A stretch of 64,000 nucleotides of DNA, taken from NCBI GenBank assembly GCA_963082975.1, contig OY720346.1, positions 75,074,767-75,138,766 of the forward strand. Reading direction: 5' to 3'. Positions 1 through 10,613 of this stretch are shown here, in pieces. Below the pieces are notes generated by a model. The model was not told where the DNA came from. It worked only from the letters and a program-made list of their open reading frames with translations, and searched no databases. A program made the position numbers and the translations under genes. The DNA is from Labia minor (taxonomy: Eukaryota; Arthropoda; Insecta; Dermaptera; Spongiphoridae). Position 1 is the stretch's first letter. The number at the start of each line of letters is the position of its first letter.

Positions 1-324
1 TATTAAATAAAAGTTTCTATAGTTAGAATTATAAATGTATATATATAGCTTCTTTGAATATTCAAGATTTTTTAAATTCTATCAATTTTCAATTCATTTA
101 CTATTTAGTATTTGAATTAATTAGACTCTCCTATTTTTATTTTTCCTATTAGATATATAAAATAGAAAATCTTTTATTTGTATTTAATAAAAAAACTTTT
201 TATTAAACTCCTATTTGAAAAATGGCTCACGTATTGAATGCTTTCCTCTAAATGAATGTTTAAATATCTATAAATTAACATAAATCATTCAAAATTGTGG
301 TTAATATACTAATTTTTCATATAA
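1..324. other. AT-rich sequence, nothing recognised
   Basis: Low-complexity AT-rich DNA leading up to a mariner terminus. I see no open reading frame, RNA gene or repeat end here. Confidence 0.6.
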
Positions 325-1018
325 ACGTGGTCTATTCTAAAGAAAACGTGAATTTTGAATTTTCTGTGGCTCTGTACATTCGATTAGAATGTTTTTTTTT
401 TTGTTATGTTGGTACACATATGTTTCTCATATGTTGACATTGACAGCCATTTTTTGACAACTGAAAAAGTTAGTCATGTTTTTGTTCTTTTGTTCTTCGA
501 TTTTTTAATTAAAAAAATGGATCAAAGAATATGTATTAAATTTTAGGTTGAAAATGGATTAAAGTGCTTCAAGGCAATTAAAATGTTGACTTTGGCATTC
601 GGCGAGTCTCAAAAAAATGTTTATAAGTGAAACAAGCACGCCAAGTTCGATCAAATGTGAAAGATTTGCTCACTGTTTTCTTTGATTACAATGGCGTAGT
701 GCATCATGAGTTCTTGCCAACAGCTCGTACTGTTAATAAGGAATACTACAAGGAAGTTATGCAACGTTTGCGTGAAGCAATATGGCTCAAATGATCGAAA
801 TTGTGGAAAAACAAATCATGCATCACGATAATGCATCAGCTGACTCATTACTTTTTCGTGATTTTGAAAAACAACGCCGTAATCATGCCTCATCCACCGT
901 ATTCACCAAATTTTGCTCCCTGTGACTTTTTCCTATTCCCAAAACTTGAAAGGAAAGCGTTTTACTACAATGGATGCGATAAAGTTGGAATAATTCGAAA
1001 AATAATTAAAATAAAATA
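325..1018 (+). mobile_element. Mariner family M1, internally deleted copy
   Basis: The left end resembles the M1 terminal repeat (CGAGGTCTGTTTAAAAG in better copies) in degraded form. The body translates in pieces to mariner transposase: an N-terminal part with a FGES-like stretch, then VFFDYNGVVHHEF, NKEYY, MQRLREAI and PPYSPNFAPCDFFLF. The central segment that would carry the first catalytic aspartate (the GDE region) is absent, as in the other M1 copies of this window. Stops and frameshifts break the frame, and the right terminal repeat is lost near 1018. It can only be non-autonomous. A full mariner is about 1.3 kb. Confidence 0.85.
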
Positions 1019-1019
1019 A
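801..1019 (+). pseudogene. Mariner transposase C-terminal relic
   Basis: A 72-codon open stretch holds the third catalytic region of a D,D34D transposase, with the motif PPYSPNFAPCDFFLF. The last D lies where mariner places its third acidic residue. The HQDNAPAH block with the second aspartate is corrupted here (read as IMHQLTH). It is truncated after LERKAF. It is a fossil fragment, not a working gene. Confidence 0.75.
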
Positions 1020-1500
1020 AAATTAACAATGTAGATTTAATTATATTAACAATTATATTGCATTGTTTGTGTTTATTTTTTATAATTTCAAAAAGTATTA
1101 TTAAATAAAAAAAAATTAGATTATTATTATTATCATTATTTATTATTATTTATATTTAATTGTAAATATAAACAATTTTAAAATATCATTCAGATTTAAT
1201 AAATGATTGATTGATAACTGATAAATTCAATACATCAATTTACATAAAATTATATTCATGTTAAATTGAAAACAACAACAACCTTGTTGTATAGTTTTAT
1301 CATTTCGATTAAGAGATGACTTAATTTCTCTAAAATTAACCAAGCATCAAGCGAATGTATTTACGATTCAATTAATATCATCAATGTTGGTGACGAATTA
1401 ATAAACAAAATTGTTAAAAATTAGACGCGACCTCTTTTTTCAATTTAAACAAATTGTATTCTGAGTGTATAAATGATGATGATGATGATGATGTTTTTGT
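1019..1500. other. AT-rich spacer with an (ATG)n microsatellite
   Basis: AT-rich DNA without a supported gene. A run of ATG triplets lies at about 1473-1493. Nothing else is recognised. Confidence 0.55.
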
Positions 1501-2003
1501 TACTTATTTTATCTTATTATATTATCAAAAATTATATATATATATAAATTTGTATTTTTAAAATTTTCGAAGAATTTTTTGAAATTCACATCATAGATAA
1601 TATTTATAAAGAAAAATCGATCGATCTGTATTGGTTTCCGCCTCGGGAAAAATCATCTTAGTTGGTTTTTTCTTAATTTTAAATACGAAGTAAGAAATTT
1701 AAATGACGTCAGCAACTACGCCAGACTTCCTTAAATAAAAAATATTATAAATAAAATAAAATTAAAAATATTTATTTTAATACTATTTGGTAATCAAATT
1801 ACGAAAAATATATTATGTTGTATCCACAGACCATACTTTTCTTTCAGTGCATTAATATGTACCTTTAATGTCTGAATATTTTATGACTTATGTTCTTTCA
1901 AATTATTTAAGATATTTTGTCGTTTATTTATTTTAAATTAAATAATAATCTTCATCTTAAAAATTCATAGTTCATAAGGAATATTTTTTTAAAGTACCGA
2001 GCC
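1501..2003 (+). repeat. E3 interspersed repeat
   Basis: Family member defined by comparison inside the window. It opens with a TTATCTTATTATA-type start, then has AAAGAAAAATCGATC, a CCTCGGGAAAAATCATC block, TTAAATGACGTCAG, GTGCATTAATATGTAC and TTCATAAGGAATATTTTTTT. It ends at TACCGAGCC, the start of the family's terminal hairpin, where it abuts a HINE-A copy. Non-coding. Its body is related to HINE-B. Confidence 0.75.
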
Positions 2004-2516
2004 ATTAAATTAAATTTAATTAATTATAAATTATAAATAATAAATATTAAACCAGCACATGTTTGGCTTTTTATTGATGGCACCATGGCACGTGTTGGCG
2101 CGTGAGATTTGCAGTGTTAAAAAATTAATTCTGGTACTTTCAGCAATTCAATCAAGCTGAAATTCTATATATAGCAGTTTTATACAATTATTAATCATGT
2201 GAAAAATTATCAAACATATATTTTTATTTTTACGGTCACTTTAGAGGAAAAAAAATCAAAACGTTGTAAGTAATGACCATCTTCCGGTTGAGCTTCATTT
2301 CTCAAAAGTTGATAGAAAACTATGAATTTTGAATAATGTCCATGTACCAAATTTCATCATTCTAGCTCAAACACACACACATACACACACACATACAGAC
2401 ATTTTTCTCAACCTTAGTGAAAATGATTCAGGAACCTTCAAAACGTATAAAAACATCAAAATCTCAACATCGAAAATTTTCATGATCGCAATACTATCTC
2501 TGGCGAGATAGTAAAA
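2004..2516 (-). mobile_element. HINE-A copy, 3' end truncated
   Basis: In the family orientation the element runs on the minus strand. Its 5' end is the perfect hairpin ACTATCTC-TGGC-GAGATAGT at 2493-2512. An interrupted CA/TA microsatellite lies at about 2370-2398. The 3' subterminal repeat and outer hairpin are missing, and the copy joins the broken end of an E3 repeat at 2003. Confidence 0.8.
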
Positions 2517-2804
2517 ATGAAAAAATGACTCATATCTTTTGTAAGGAATTTTTTTCACGGTTTCGATTACTTTAACTCTTATCCTGTACATAGTAGGTAT
2601 GAATCATCTATCTAAATCAACTGGAGAATTCTTGTTAACGAGTTTTAATCGGTCTCATTTGTTGTCCAAATCGGATATCCTTGAAAGAATGAAAAAGAAT
2701 GCATTCGATTCGAGAAGAGAGAAACAAAAACAAGGAAAAAAAATAATCACTGGAAATAAAATTTAAAAACAAAAGAATTATATAATTCAAAAAATTATAT
2801 ATAT
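2517..2804. other. AT-rich spacer
   Basis: Nothing recognised apart from AT runs. Confidence 0.5.
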
Positions 2805-3512
2805 ATGCTTTATTATTATATCTTATCTTATTATACTAGCAAGATTTGTATATATATATATATATATGTATGTATAAATATGTATATATATTTTTATTTT
2901 TAAATATTAAACTGCGTGAAGCAATACGGCTCAAACGATCGAAATTGTGGAAAAACAAATCATTGAATTTGCATCACGATAATGCATCAGCTCACTCATT
3001 GTGATTTTTTAGCCAAAAACAACACTGTAATCATGCCTCAAATTTTGCTCCCTGCGACTTTTTCCTATTCCCAAAACTGAAGAGTCCAATTGAAAGGAAA
3101 GCGTTTTACCACAATGTTTTTTTGAAATTTACACTATAGATAATTGTCATAAAGAAAAATCGATATGTATTGCAATCAACCTTGAGATATCATCTTTGTT
3201 AGTTTTTTCTTAATTTAAAATAGGAAATTTAATAATAAAAAAATGGCGACGGGCAACACCGAACAGCGCTTCTTTAAAAACAAAATATTCTAAATGAAAT
3301 AAAATTTAAAATATTTATTTTAATAATATTTTGTAATCAAATTAAGAAACATATATTATGTTATATCCACATACAATACTTTTCTGTCTTTAATTAATAC
3401 GTTAATACGTACGTTTAAGGGCTGTATGATTTATTACTATTTTTTTACTTTATATTCTTTTATATTATTTGAAATTGTTTCATATATTTTGTCGTTTATT
3501 TATTTTAAATCT
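2805..3512 (+). repeat. E3 repeat carrying a mariner fragment
   Basis: Starts with TTATCTTATTATACTAGCAA and a TA-rich tract, continues through AAAAATCGATATGTATTG and the CATACAATACTTTTCTG block, and stops just before a second E3 start at 3513. It is interrupted by transposase-like DNA at about 2912-3119. The two E3 copies are therefore tandem. Confidence 0.7.
2912..3119 (+). mobile_element. Mariner M1 fragment inside E3
   Basis: About 208 bp translate in broken frames to LREAIRLKRSKLWKNKS, LHHDNASAHSL and APCDFFLFPKL, the second and third catalytic blocks of M1. No terminal repeats are present. It is an internal fragment captured in, or recombined into, an E3 repeat. Confidence 0.75.
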
Positions 3513-3850
3513 TATCTTATTATGCTAGCTAAAATTGTATATATCTATCTATCTATATATATTGGTTCTCAAAAACCGCTCTAACGATTTTTTTCAAATT
3601 CACACTAGATATAGTATTTATAAAGAAAAATTGAGTTTTATTGATCACATCTCTTGAAACATACAGCTTCATTATTAATTTCTTAATTGAAAATTATATA
3701 TGGAAAACGTCAAAATTGGCATCCATTTTTATTTTTTAACTGAAATTGTATTAATATTTTTTTTTATTTAAAATATTTTAAAATTTATTATTTAATTTCG
3801 AAATAAAATTAAAAATATTTATTTTTAATAAAATATATATAGATATTTAT
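3513..3850 (+). repeat. E3 repeat, divergent and 3' truncated
   Basis: Begins CTTATCTTATTATGCTAGC, followed by a TATC/TA tract, AACCGCTCTAACGATT, AAAGAAAAATTGAG, and TTTCGAAATAAAATTAAAAA near its end. It lacks the terminal hairpin. It directly follows another E3 copy. Confidence 0.6.
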
Positions 3851-3938
3851 TAATCTCTCTCAAAAAAAAAAAATAAAAAACATCAAATACTGCCTGCTAA
3901 GACAGTAAAAAAATGACAATTTTTTATCTAAATATATA

Positions 3939-4015
3939 TAGTCCAGAGGTTAGAGTGATGTTTTAACGAGTGGATTTCGTCGGTTCGTAACTCGCCGGGT
4001 GAATCGTTATTTAAA
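3939..4015 (+). repeat. tRNA-like SINE head (candidate)
   Basis: TAGTCCAGAGG at 3939-3949 fits the polymerase III A box consensus TRGYNNANNNG. GTTCGTAAC at 3983-3991 fits the B box GWTCRANNC with one mismatch, at tRNA-like spacing. The stretch is more GC-rich than its surroundings and is followed by AT-rich tail-like DNA. A tRNA-derived SINE head is the likeliest reading. A degenerate tRNA pseudogene is the alternative. Confidence 0.5.
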
Positions 4016-4208
4016 AATGAAAATAATGATTTTGTTATTTTTTTTTCTTTTTATCTATTGTTTACTTTTTAATAAATTACTATTTTATATTTATTTATTC
4101 ATTGTTCTTTTATTAATTAAGTTTTAGACACCATGAAGCTAGCGCACATTACGTCTGCTTTCAAATTTCTTATAACAGAGCGCGAAATTTGAATTGTCAT
4201 TTATAAAT

Positions 4209-4326
4209 TATCTCTAACATATAAATATATATTTATTATGTAAAGTTCATTTCATATATACATATATAATCAAAATTATACAAAATGAACTTCACATAAT
4301 AAATATATATTTTATGTTAGAGATAA
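4209..4326. repeat. Near-perfect inverted repeat
   Basis: Two arms of about 45 bp (AAGTTCATTT on the left, AAATGAACTT on the right; outer ends ATCTCTAACATA and TATGTTAGAGAT) flank a short AT-rich loop. It could be a small fold-back MITE. No target duplication was identified. Confidence 0.7.
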
Positions 4327-4800
4327 GAATTATAAAACAGTTCGTATTGCAATATTTTAAACAAAGTTGTGTATTTATATATATATAAATATAAGTTACA
4401 AATTTGTTTAAAATATATGTTTAAAATAATATATAAGTTATATATATATACACGCATATGAAATTCATCTTTCTCGTGAAATAGCGCGAATTTCGTCTGT
4501 TTTAAAATTTCTTACGCAGAAGTTTTCACTTCTGTCGGCCAGTCCCACGACTGCCAATTTTGCTTTTTTAATTCCGAAAAGCTGCAAAGCACGTTTTTTT
4601 GTCTTTAGTTTGTTTTATAACCACTTGGGGCGCTAAACAGTTTTTTAAAAAAACACTATAGAAAAAAAATATATGTACCTATATATTATATATTTATGTA
4701 TTATTGAGGAGCACAAGTTCATTAATTTTAATCAGATTGATGCAAATGTGTAACATTTAATAATTGTAATAAATAATTAAAGAATTGTGTATCAATATTT
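4327..4800. other. AT-rich spacer with a short E3-like piece
   Basis: AGCGCGAATTTCGTCTG near 4482 echoes AGCGCACATTACGTCTG near 4140 and resembles a variant E3 segment. GC rises slightly around 4530-4600. No gene is recognised. Confidence 0.4.
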
Positions 4801-5005
4801 TTTAAAGGGTAGAGCGAGAGCTCGGTGTCCCAGGTATTAATATTACCAGCCAAATCCAATAATAATGAATCATTTTTTTTAACTTAAGTACCGAGCCGAG
4901 GCTCGGGGTCCCGGTACTAATCATCTTAATCTTAAATATTCACAGTTCATAAGGAAAAAAATTTTTAAAGTACCGATTCGCTGTTCGGTGAGCCAGGTAT
5001 TTATA
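4800..5005 (+). repeat. Three tandem E3-type terminal hairpins
   Basis: Three successive units near 4810-4836, 4889-4918 and 4970-5001 follow the pattern (GTACC)GAGC-nnn-GCTCGG-n-CC-GGTA. The middle one, GAGCCGAGGCTC, is the clearest. Short E3 tails (TTCATAAGGAA) separate the second and third. These look like repeated 3' termini without bodies. Confidence 0.65.
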
Positions 5006-5482
5006 AAATAATATAGGAATACTATTTTAATAATTAATTAATTTTTCATTATTTTTTTTTTATAATATATTTTTTAAATATTTCATTTCTAGTTTTAAAA
5101 TAGGAACATGTATTTTTGGATAAAAATGTATTTATAGCGCATTGGTTGAAGAGCAGAAGAATGAAGAAGTAAAATAAAAAAAAGAAAAGACAAATCAATT
5201 TTCTGAATCCAACCTGAAATAATAAATGACATCCTTATAAATAAATATTTAGAGTATTTAAGAATATATAATCTAATAATATAAATACGATAGACAGAGA
5301 GATATAATAATCTTGATCTTATAGTTTTATTCGATTTTCTATTGCTTACATGTATTAATCTCCAATGAATATTTTTCAATTTCACTTTTAGAATTCATTT
5401 TGAATTTTACTTACTTTTACTTAATTTTACTTAAATAATATTTGTTTTTAATTCTTATAAATGTTTAAAAAAATTTATTTTT
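5006..5482. other. AT-rich spacer
   Basis: An open frame on the minus strand here (about 5095-5385) is rich in I, Y, L and S with no recognisable motif, as expected by chance in AT-rich DNA. No feature is supported. Confidence 0.5.
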
Positions 5483-5917
5483 ACTATCTCGCCAGAGATA
5501 GTATTGCGATCACAAAAATTTTCGATGACTAGATTTTGAAGTTTTTATACGTTTTGAAGGTTCCTGAATCATTTTCACTAAGGTTGAGAAAAATGGCTGT
5601 GAATGTGTGTTTGTGTGTATATATAAACAAGATTACCCAAAAACGGTTTGAGCTAGAATCATGAAATTTAGTATAAGGGCATTATTCAAAATTCGTAGTT
5701 TTGAGAAATGTAGCTTAACCGGAAGAGGTTCATTACCTACCACGTTTTCATTTTTTTTCCTCTAAAGTGACCGTAAAAATAAAGATATATGTTTGATAGT
5801 TTTTCACATCATTCAAAATTGTATAAAACTGCTATATATAGAATTCCAGCTTGATTGAATCGATGAAAGTATCAGAATTAATTTTTTAACCATGCAAATC
5901 TCGAGTGGAAACATTCC
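5483..5917 (+). mobile_element. HINE-A copy, internally deleted
   Basis: Starts ACTATCTCGCCAGAGATAGT, has CGATCACAAAAATTTTCGAT, a TG microsatellite near 5603-5620 and the TATA-like CTATATATAG. It ends CTCGAGTGGAAACATTCC, a diverged terminal hairpin. About 150 bp before the 3' end (the long AT-rich block and the 3' subterminal repeat) are missing. Confidence 0.8.
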
Positions 5918-6751
5918 TTATTTTTTTAAATATTAAATATAAATAAATATAAATATCTATACCTCAAATCTATATATATATTACTGTACCAGTCATAGGA
6001 AAAAAATAATTCCAAATTTAAATATAATTAGGTTGTATATAAATCTTAAAAGGAGTATATTTTTTTAAATGTTTTAATTCAATATTTACAATGAAGTTTA
6101 CAAAATTGTATATATATATAAATTTATAAAAAATGAATGTTAAAAAAAAATATTAAAGAGAGAAATTCTAAATATTCCATCCACGCTTTTAATTGGTAAA
6201 TTATATAAATATTAAATTAAATATAAGTGATATTGTGAAGTTGTCAGGAGTGAGAGAGGCCTAGAATTTATGGTAATGGGGAAGAGAAAGATTGGTGGGT
6301 TAGAGGAGATATTTTAATGCTAAATATGATATAAAGTTATATTTATTTTTAATTAAATTAATCCATTGATGATAGATTAATAATCAGAATGATTTAGAAA
6401 TTTTTCATTCTTTTTAAATTGATTAATATAATACAATTTGGAATTTTTCTCTTTCTTTTTTGTTTTCGTAGGAATTTAAATAAAAGAGGAGGTGAAATTA
6501 GGTTCCCATTCTTGGCTCGGCTACTCTTTCCTGCCTATCACGCGAATCAAAGCGAAACAATCCTCTTTGCCTTTACAACAAATTTCTAATGAGCGAGAAC
6601 ATCAGAAATAAACTTAACATCTTTATATGGTTCTCATTAAAAGATTTATTTATTTATTATCAGATTAAAGCATTCACATTTAAAATAAGTAGCTAATAGT
6701 TACAAAGTATTATAAATAATATAGTGTAATTAACAATATATTATAATATAC
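5918..6751. other. AT-rich spacer with a small complex patch
   Basis: Mostly AT-rich. The stretch 6480-6600 is more complex and GC-richer (for example GGCTCGGCTACTCTTTCC and CACGCGAATCAAAGCG). It could be a short conserved non-coding element. No exon is supported. Confidence 0.4.
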
Positions 6752-7147
6752 ACCAAGCTTGTCTAAAGTGCGGCCCACGGGCCGCATACGGCCCAAATCC
6801 CTTTGAGATGCGGCCCAAACGTAAATTATGAAAATATTTAAATTTACTCATTTTTACTAAAAAAAAAAATTAATGTTTGCAATATTTTTCATGTTCATTT
6901 ATAATTTTATACATATATCTAATTCAAATAAAAAAATTATAATAAAAAGTTATATTTGATTTTAATAAAACTATATATACAGTAAAACCTCTCTATAAGG
7001 ATATTCTCAAAACACTGTTAAAAACAATGTTTATTGTGAATTAAAATGAATGAAGTAACTATTAGACGTGTCCTTATAGAGAGGTTTTACTGTAATTAAT
7101 TTTATTTCCATTTGTTGAAAAAATATTTATGTGCGGCCCAGCATATT
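6752..7147 (+). mobile_element. hAT-like non-autonomous relic (GCGGCCC family)
   Basis: Left end CAAGCTTGTCTAAAGTGCGG is followed by GGGCCGCATACGGCCC. Toward the right, GTGCGGCCCAGCAT repeats the motif. This GCGGCCC signature is common at hAT-type element ends. The right terminus is cut where a HINE-B copy begins at 7147. A pogo-like MITE lies inside. A second relic is at 28753. Confidence 0.55.
6980..7092. mobile_element. pogo/Tigger-like MITE, 113 bp
   Basis: Perfect 24-bp terminal inverted repeats beginning CAGTAAAACCTCTCTATA and ending TATAGAGAGGTTTTACTG, with TA on both sides (6978-6979 and 7093-7094). Size, TA duplication and the CAGT start fit a pogo-type MITE moved in trans by an autonomous element. 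Confidence 0.85.
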
Positions 7148-7264
7148 TACCGACCGACGATAGTAAGGGAGGTATTGTTTTCACACCAAATTTCACATGT
7201 GGAGATTTTTACATATCTCCACGAATCATGCATTTTCTAAACAGAAAAAAGTATTTTTAGCATG

Positions 7265-7350
7265 ATGTCTGTCCGTCCGTCCGTCTGTCCGTCTGTCCGT
7301 CCGTCCGTCCGTCTGTCCGTCCGTCTGTCCGTCCGTCCGTCCGTCCGTAT
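7265..7350 (+). repeat. (GTCC/GTCT)n microsatellite in HINE-B
   Basis: A tetranucleotide GTCY array of about 85 bp follows CATGATGTCT and precedes ATAGATGTGTACAGCC. Shorter versions sit at the same place in the other HINE-B copies (24534-24560, 30961-30988 and 12055-12081, inverted). The 68-codon open frame across it is a repeat artefact. Confidence 0.9.
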
Positions 7351-8029
7351 AGATGTGTACAGCCTGAACGGCTCAACCGATTTTGATGAAATTTGGTATA
7401 TTTACTTAATGCATCAGTGGGATGAATTGATCAACTTTTGGTGCAATTCCGGAAACCGAAAGTGGTAGTATTAGCGATCGACGATAGGAAGGAAAGGGTT
7501 ATTTTCACACCAAAGGAGATTTTTTTATATATCACCACGAATCATGCACTTTGTATTGGTTTTATCCTCGAGAAAAATCATATTTATTAGTTTTTTCTTG
7601 ATTTAAAATTATAGGACGTCATCCAGCCATTCATGACGTCACAGCCTGGTCTTGCATATCTATCTATATATATAAAAGGCAATGTCTGTGTGTCTGTGTG
7701 TCTGTCTGTCTCTTATAGACTCAAAAACTACCCGTCCGATTACGGTGAAACTTTCAGGGATTGTTGTGGGCATACCAAGGAAGGTTTGAGTGTAGTTAAA
7801 TCCAAAATTAATTTATCCAAAATTAATTTAATTAGTAATATATTGCTAAAAGTCTGTAGTGTCACAAAACTATCGACAGATGGCGCTACATATAATTTTC
7901 AAAATTCAAATATTTTAAATTTTTTTTAAACTTAATATTTCTAACTTTGTATTACAATACAATAATGAGACGGAATTGTTGTGTGTTAAATTAGATTTTA
8001 TAAATTGAAAACTATTAGTTATACTCTTA

Positions 8030-8165
8030 AGTTATTTAGTTTTATTGATCACATATCTGGAAAAAATCATCTTCATTAGTTGTTTTTAATTTAAATGTAT
8101 ATATGTGACGTCACAGTTACATCCTTTTAGATATATATCTATTCTTAAAATAAAATTAAAAATAT
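8030..8165 (+). repeat. E3-like fragment inside the Helitron
   Basis: TTATTGATCACATATCTGG, TCATCTTCATTAG, GTGACGTCACAG and an AAAATAAAATTAAAAATATT tract match the E3 body in order. No ends are present. It is either cargo or an older insertion. Confidence 0.5.
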
Positions 8166-8320
8166 TTATATTATATTCATATATATGTAAAATAATAATC
8201 TCTATAAAATAAGAGAATATACTTATTCCGAAAACTGTTAATTAAAATGTAATAACTATTAACAATTAATAAAGTAGAAATAATTTTCGAACAAATAAAA
8301 ATGTAATAATTATTAACAAA

Positions 8321-8631
8321 ATAAGTTGACCTGTGGCCAGGTCCGAACCGACCGACGGTTTGAAGTAAATTAATTTCCAGCTACAGAAACAATTTCAAAT
8401 AATTTTAATACATCTATTAATGTAATAAAAAACAGATATGGACATAACATAAATATTTTTAATTTTATTTTATTTGTAATACATATGTAAGACCAGGCTG
8501 TGACGTCATGAATGGCTGGGTGACTTCATATAATTTTAAATTAAGAAATATTCGTGGAGATATGTAAAAATCTCCACATGTGAAATTTGGTGTGAAAACA
8601 ATACCTCCCTTACTATCGTCGGTCGGTAAAA
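8321..8631 (-). mobile_element. Short HINE-B copy nested in the Helitron
   Basis: On the plus strand it reads GACCTGTGGCCAGGTCCGAA (terminal hairpin) near 8328 and ends CGTCGGTCGGTAAA at 8617-8630. Compared with 24049-24678 it lacks about 320 bp, including the microsatellite. The deletion joins two places around the sequence ATTCGTGGAGATATG, which looks like slippage between similar segments. Confidence 0.85.
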
Positions 8632-9257
8632 AATAAAAATAAAAATGTAATAATAAAAAATAAAATTTCAATTATATTAATTTAATAAATTATTATTATT
8701 ATTATTATTATTTTCACGTATTAAACGGTATATTATTATTTGTAATAATTCCAATAAAAATAAATAAAAATAAAAACCAAAAAAAAAGTGCAATTAAAAC
8801 TAAAATTTCAATTATATTCATTTAATACATTATTATTATTATTATTCAGTTATCATATACGTAGATATGTATGCAGACAGACATGCAAATATTGGGAAAC
8901 ATCCGGTGGAAGACCAAAGATCAAGGTGGGTGGACAATGAAGGAAGGGACATGGGAGAGATGGGACAGGGTAGGATTTGGTTGTAGCTCAGGATAGGGAC
9001 TCTTAGAGAAAAGTGGATGCTGCGGCTAAGAACTTTCGAAAACTGTATAGACACAGAGTTAGATAAATATAACATATGCAATAATAATATATAATTAATT
9101 TACTGATTAAATTAAAATATATATTTTCTAAGAAAACAAATATATGTCTTATCTACTTATACTGATTGAAACAAAATGGATGAAAACCTTTTACATACAG
9201 ACTTTCAACCAAATACTACACTCGGGGGTACAGGGGGCGGAGCCCCCGTCTAGGTGT

Positions 9258-9291
9258 GAAGAGCGCCTGGAAGGCGCTCTGATCAGCTAGT
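9258..9291 (+). other. Helitron 3' terminal hairpin and CTAG end
   Basis: The stem GAGCGCCT (9261-9268) pairs with AGGCGCTC (9272-9279), and CTAG is at 9287-9290. Upstream is the GC-rich GGGGGCGGAGCCCCCG motif. Together they act as the rolling-circle termination signal in this transposon class. Confidence 0.9.
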
Positions 9292-9577
9292 ATATTATAA
9301 ATAAAATAAAATTAAAAATGTTTATATTTATTATTTATGTATCCATATCTGTTTTTTATTACATTAATAGATATATTAAAATTATTTGAAATTGTTTCTA
9401 TAGCTGGAAATTAATTTATTTCAAACAGTCGGTCGGTTCGGACCTGGCCACAGGTCACCTTATTTTTTTTGCAATGTGGCCCTCGATTGGTTATAGTTTA
9501 GATACATTATACCATACTTATAACTACTGAAATAGTAGAATTAACAAAATTTGCTCCACCAAATATATTTTTCTTTA

Positions 9578-9952
9578 AGGTAATTGTTTATATAACGAGA
9601 AGCTTCAGGGATTTGGATGAAACTTTACCAGTGGACCAGTGGGTTTGGATATATAAAAATTATTTAGATAATCAATTTTTTTTAATTTTCATATATCCAC
9701 ACCCGAACTAAAAAAAGAAAAGAAAAAAAAAAACGAAAATTATTGGAACCCTCTGCTGGCCAAATGAACAAAACATGGTTGCTAAATAGAATGTAAATTG
9801 ATTTATATGAAAATTTTAATAATTTTTGTCTCGTAAACTAGAAGAGACCAAGAAATATTGCATAAAGAAAGTTTCTTTGGAATTAAAAAAGGAATCCACT
9901 GGCAAAGTTTCATTTAAATCTCTGAAGCTTCCCGGTTTGTAAACAATTACCT
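9578..9952. mobile_element. Long-inverted-repeat MITE (GGTAATTGTTTA family), copy 1
   Basis: Ends AGGTAATTGTTTA and TAAACAATTACCT. The arms continue inward as imperfect inverted repeats (GATTTGGATGAAACTTTACC and GGCAAAGTTTCATTTAAATC). The middle CCCTCTGCTGGCCAAATGAA also occurs, inverted, in the copy at 45474. Flanks show no convincing target duplication here. Confidence 0.7.
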
Positions 9953-10613
9953 ACTTTAAAAATATCATTATTAAAAAGAAAAATTAAATAGTTGAAATAT
10001 TTAAAATAAAAATCATAGTATAATATTATCAAATACTTTCACACTATTAATCACCAACGATAAAAGAAACAACACCAATCCTTTCATAATATAATTGACT
10101 TGGCAAATCAATTTATGCCTACAAAATATGATAACAACAGATAAATGTTTCGTATCTCTAATAAATTATGATATTTCCAAGCGAGCATAATTTATGTATT
10201 GTATAGTCGACCGAGATTAGAATGAATTTATGTGTGTGGTCTGGTTTGATTAGCAATTCTGGTATCCAATAACAAAACAGAAGGACAATGTCTCCGTGGT
10301 TTGTATCAAATAAACGAACATCTGTTTGAGGGAAAAAAGAACAGAAAAAACACAAATTGTGTGAGATGTATGTTACAGTCAAATGATGGAGAGATGGAGG
10401 TTGTTGGGTGAGGGGGGGGGGGGGTGAGGAATGGTTAGAGACTCTTAACATTCATTTGAAATTAAGCAATAAATTAGAATAATTCTTAAAAAAAAAACTA
10501 CAAAAACTTTAGATAACAAAGAGAATAAACGATTGTAAATGTTGTTTAACATTAAAAATACATTAATAGTCTTAGTTTAAGGGGAAGTGATCTTTAATTT
10601 AAAAAAAAAAAAT
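9953..10613. other. Spacer with a moderately complex stretch and a G tract
   Basis: The stretch 10190-10450 is less AT-biased and includes a 12-13 base G run near 10412-10425. No coding potential is convincing. The 97-codon minus-strand frame is low-complexity P/H/S over the G tract. Confidence 0.45.

Larger units (their letters stand above)
7659..9290 (+). mobile_element. Complete non-autonomous Helitron, 1632 bp
   Basis: Starts TCTATCTATATATATAAAAG and ends with the hairpin GAGCGCCT-GGA-AGGCGCTC, seven bases, then CTAG. It sits between A (7658) and T (9291). The intact HINE-B copy at 30452 reads through the same point on its reverse strand (GGTCTTGCATATATATT), so the empty site is A|T with no bases gained or lost. 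That is classic Helitron insertion. It encodes no Rep/helicase and contains a short HINE-B copy and an E3-like piece. Confidence 0.92.
7147..9462 (+). mobile_element. HINE-B copy split by a Helitron
   Basis: The 5' end TACCGACCGACGATAGTAAG lies at 7148. The 3' part has GTCGGTCGGTTCGG, then the perfect hairpin GACCTG-GCCA-CAGGTC at 9441-9456 and a CCTTATTTT tail. The body carries a (GTCY)n microsatellite. Without the 1632-bp Helitron at 7659-9290 the element is about 684 bp, matching the intact copies at 24049 and 30452. Non-coding. Confidence 0.85.

Noticed and set aside
7262..7468. 68-codon frame rich in SVRPSVCPSV repeats
   Set aside because: It is the (GTCY)n microsatellite of HINE-B read in frame. 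The same array occurs at other lengths in the other copies.
7633..7929. 98-codon frame at the Helitron start
   Set aside because: It crosses the HINE-B/Helitron junction and the TGTCTG repeat. No Rep or helicase motif is present.
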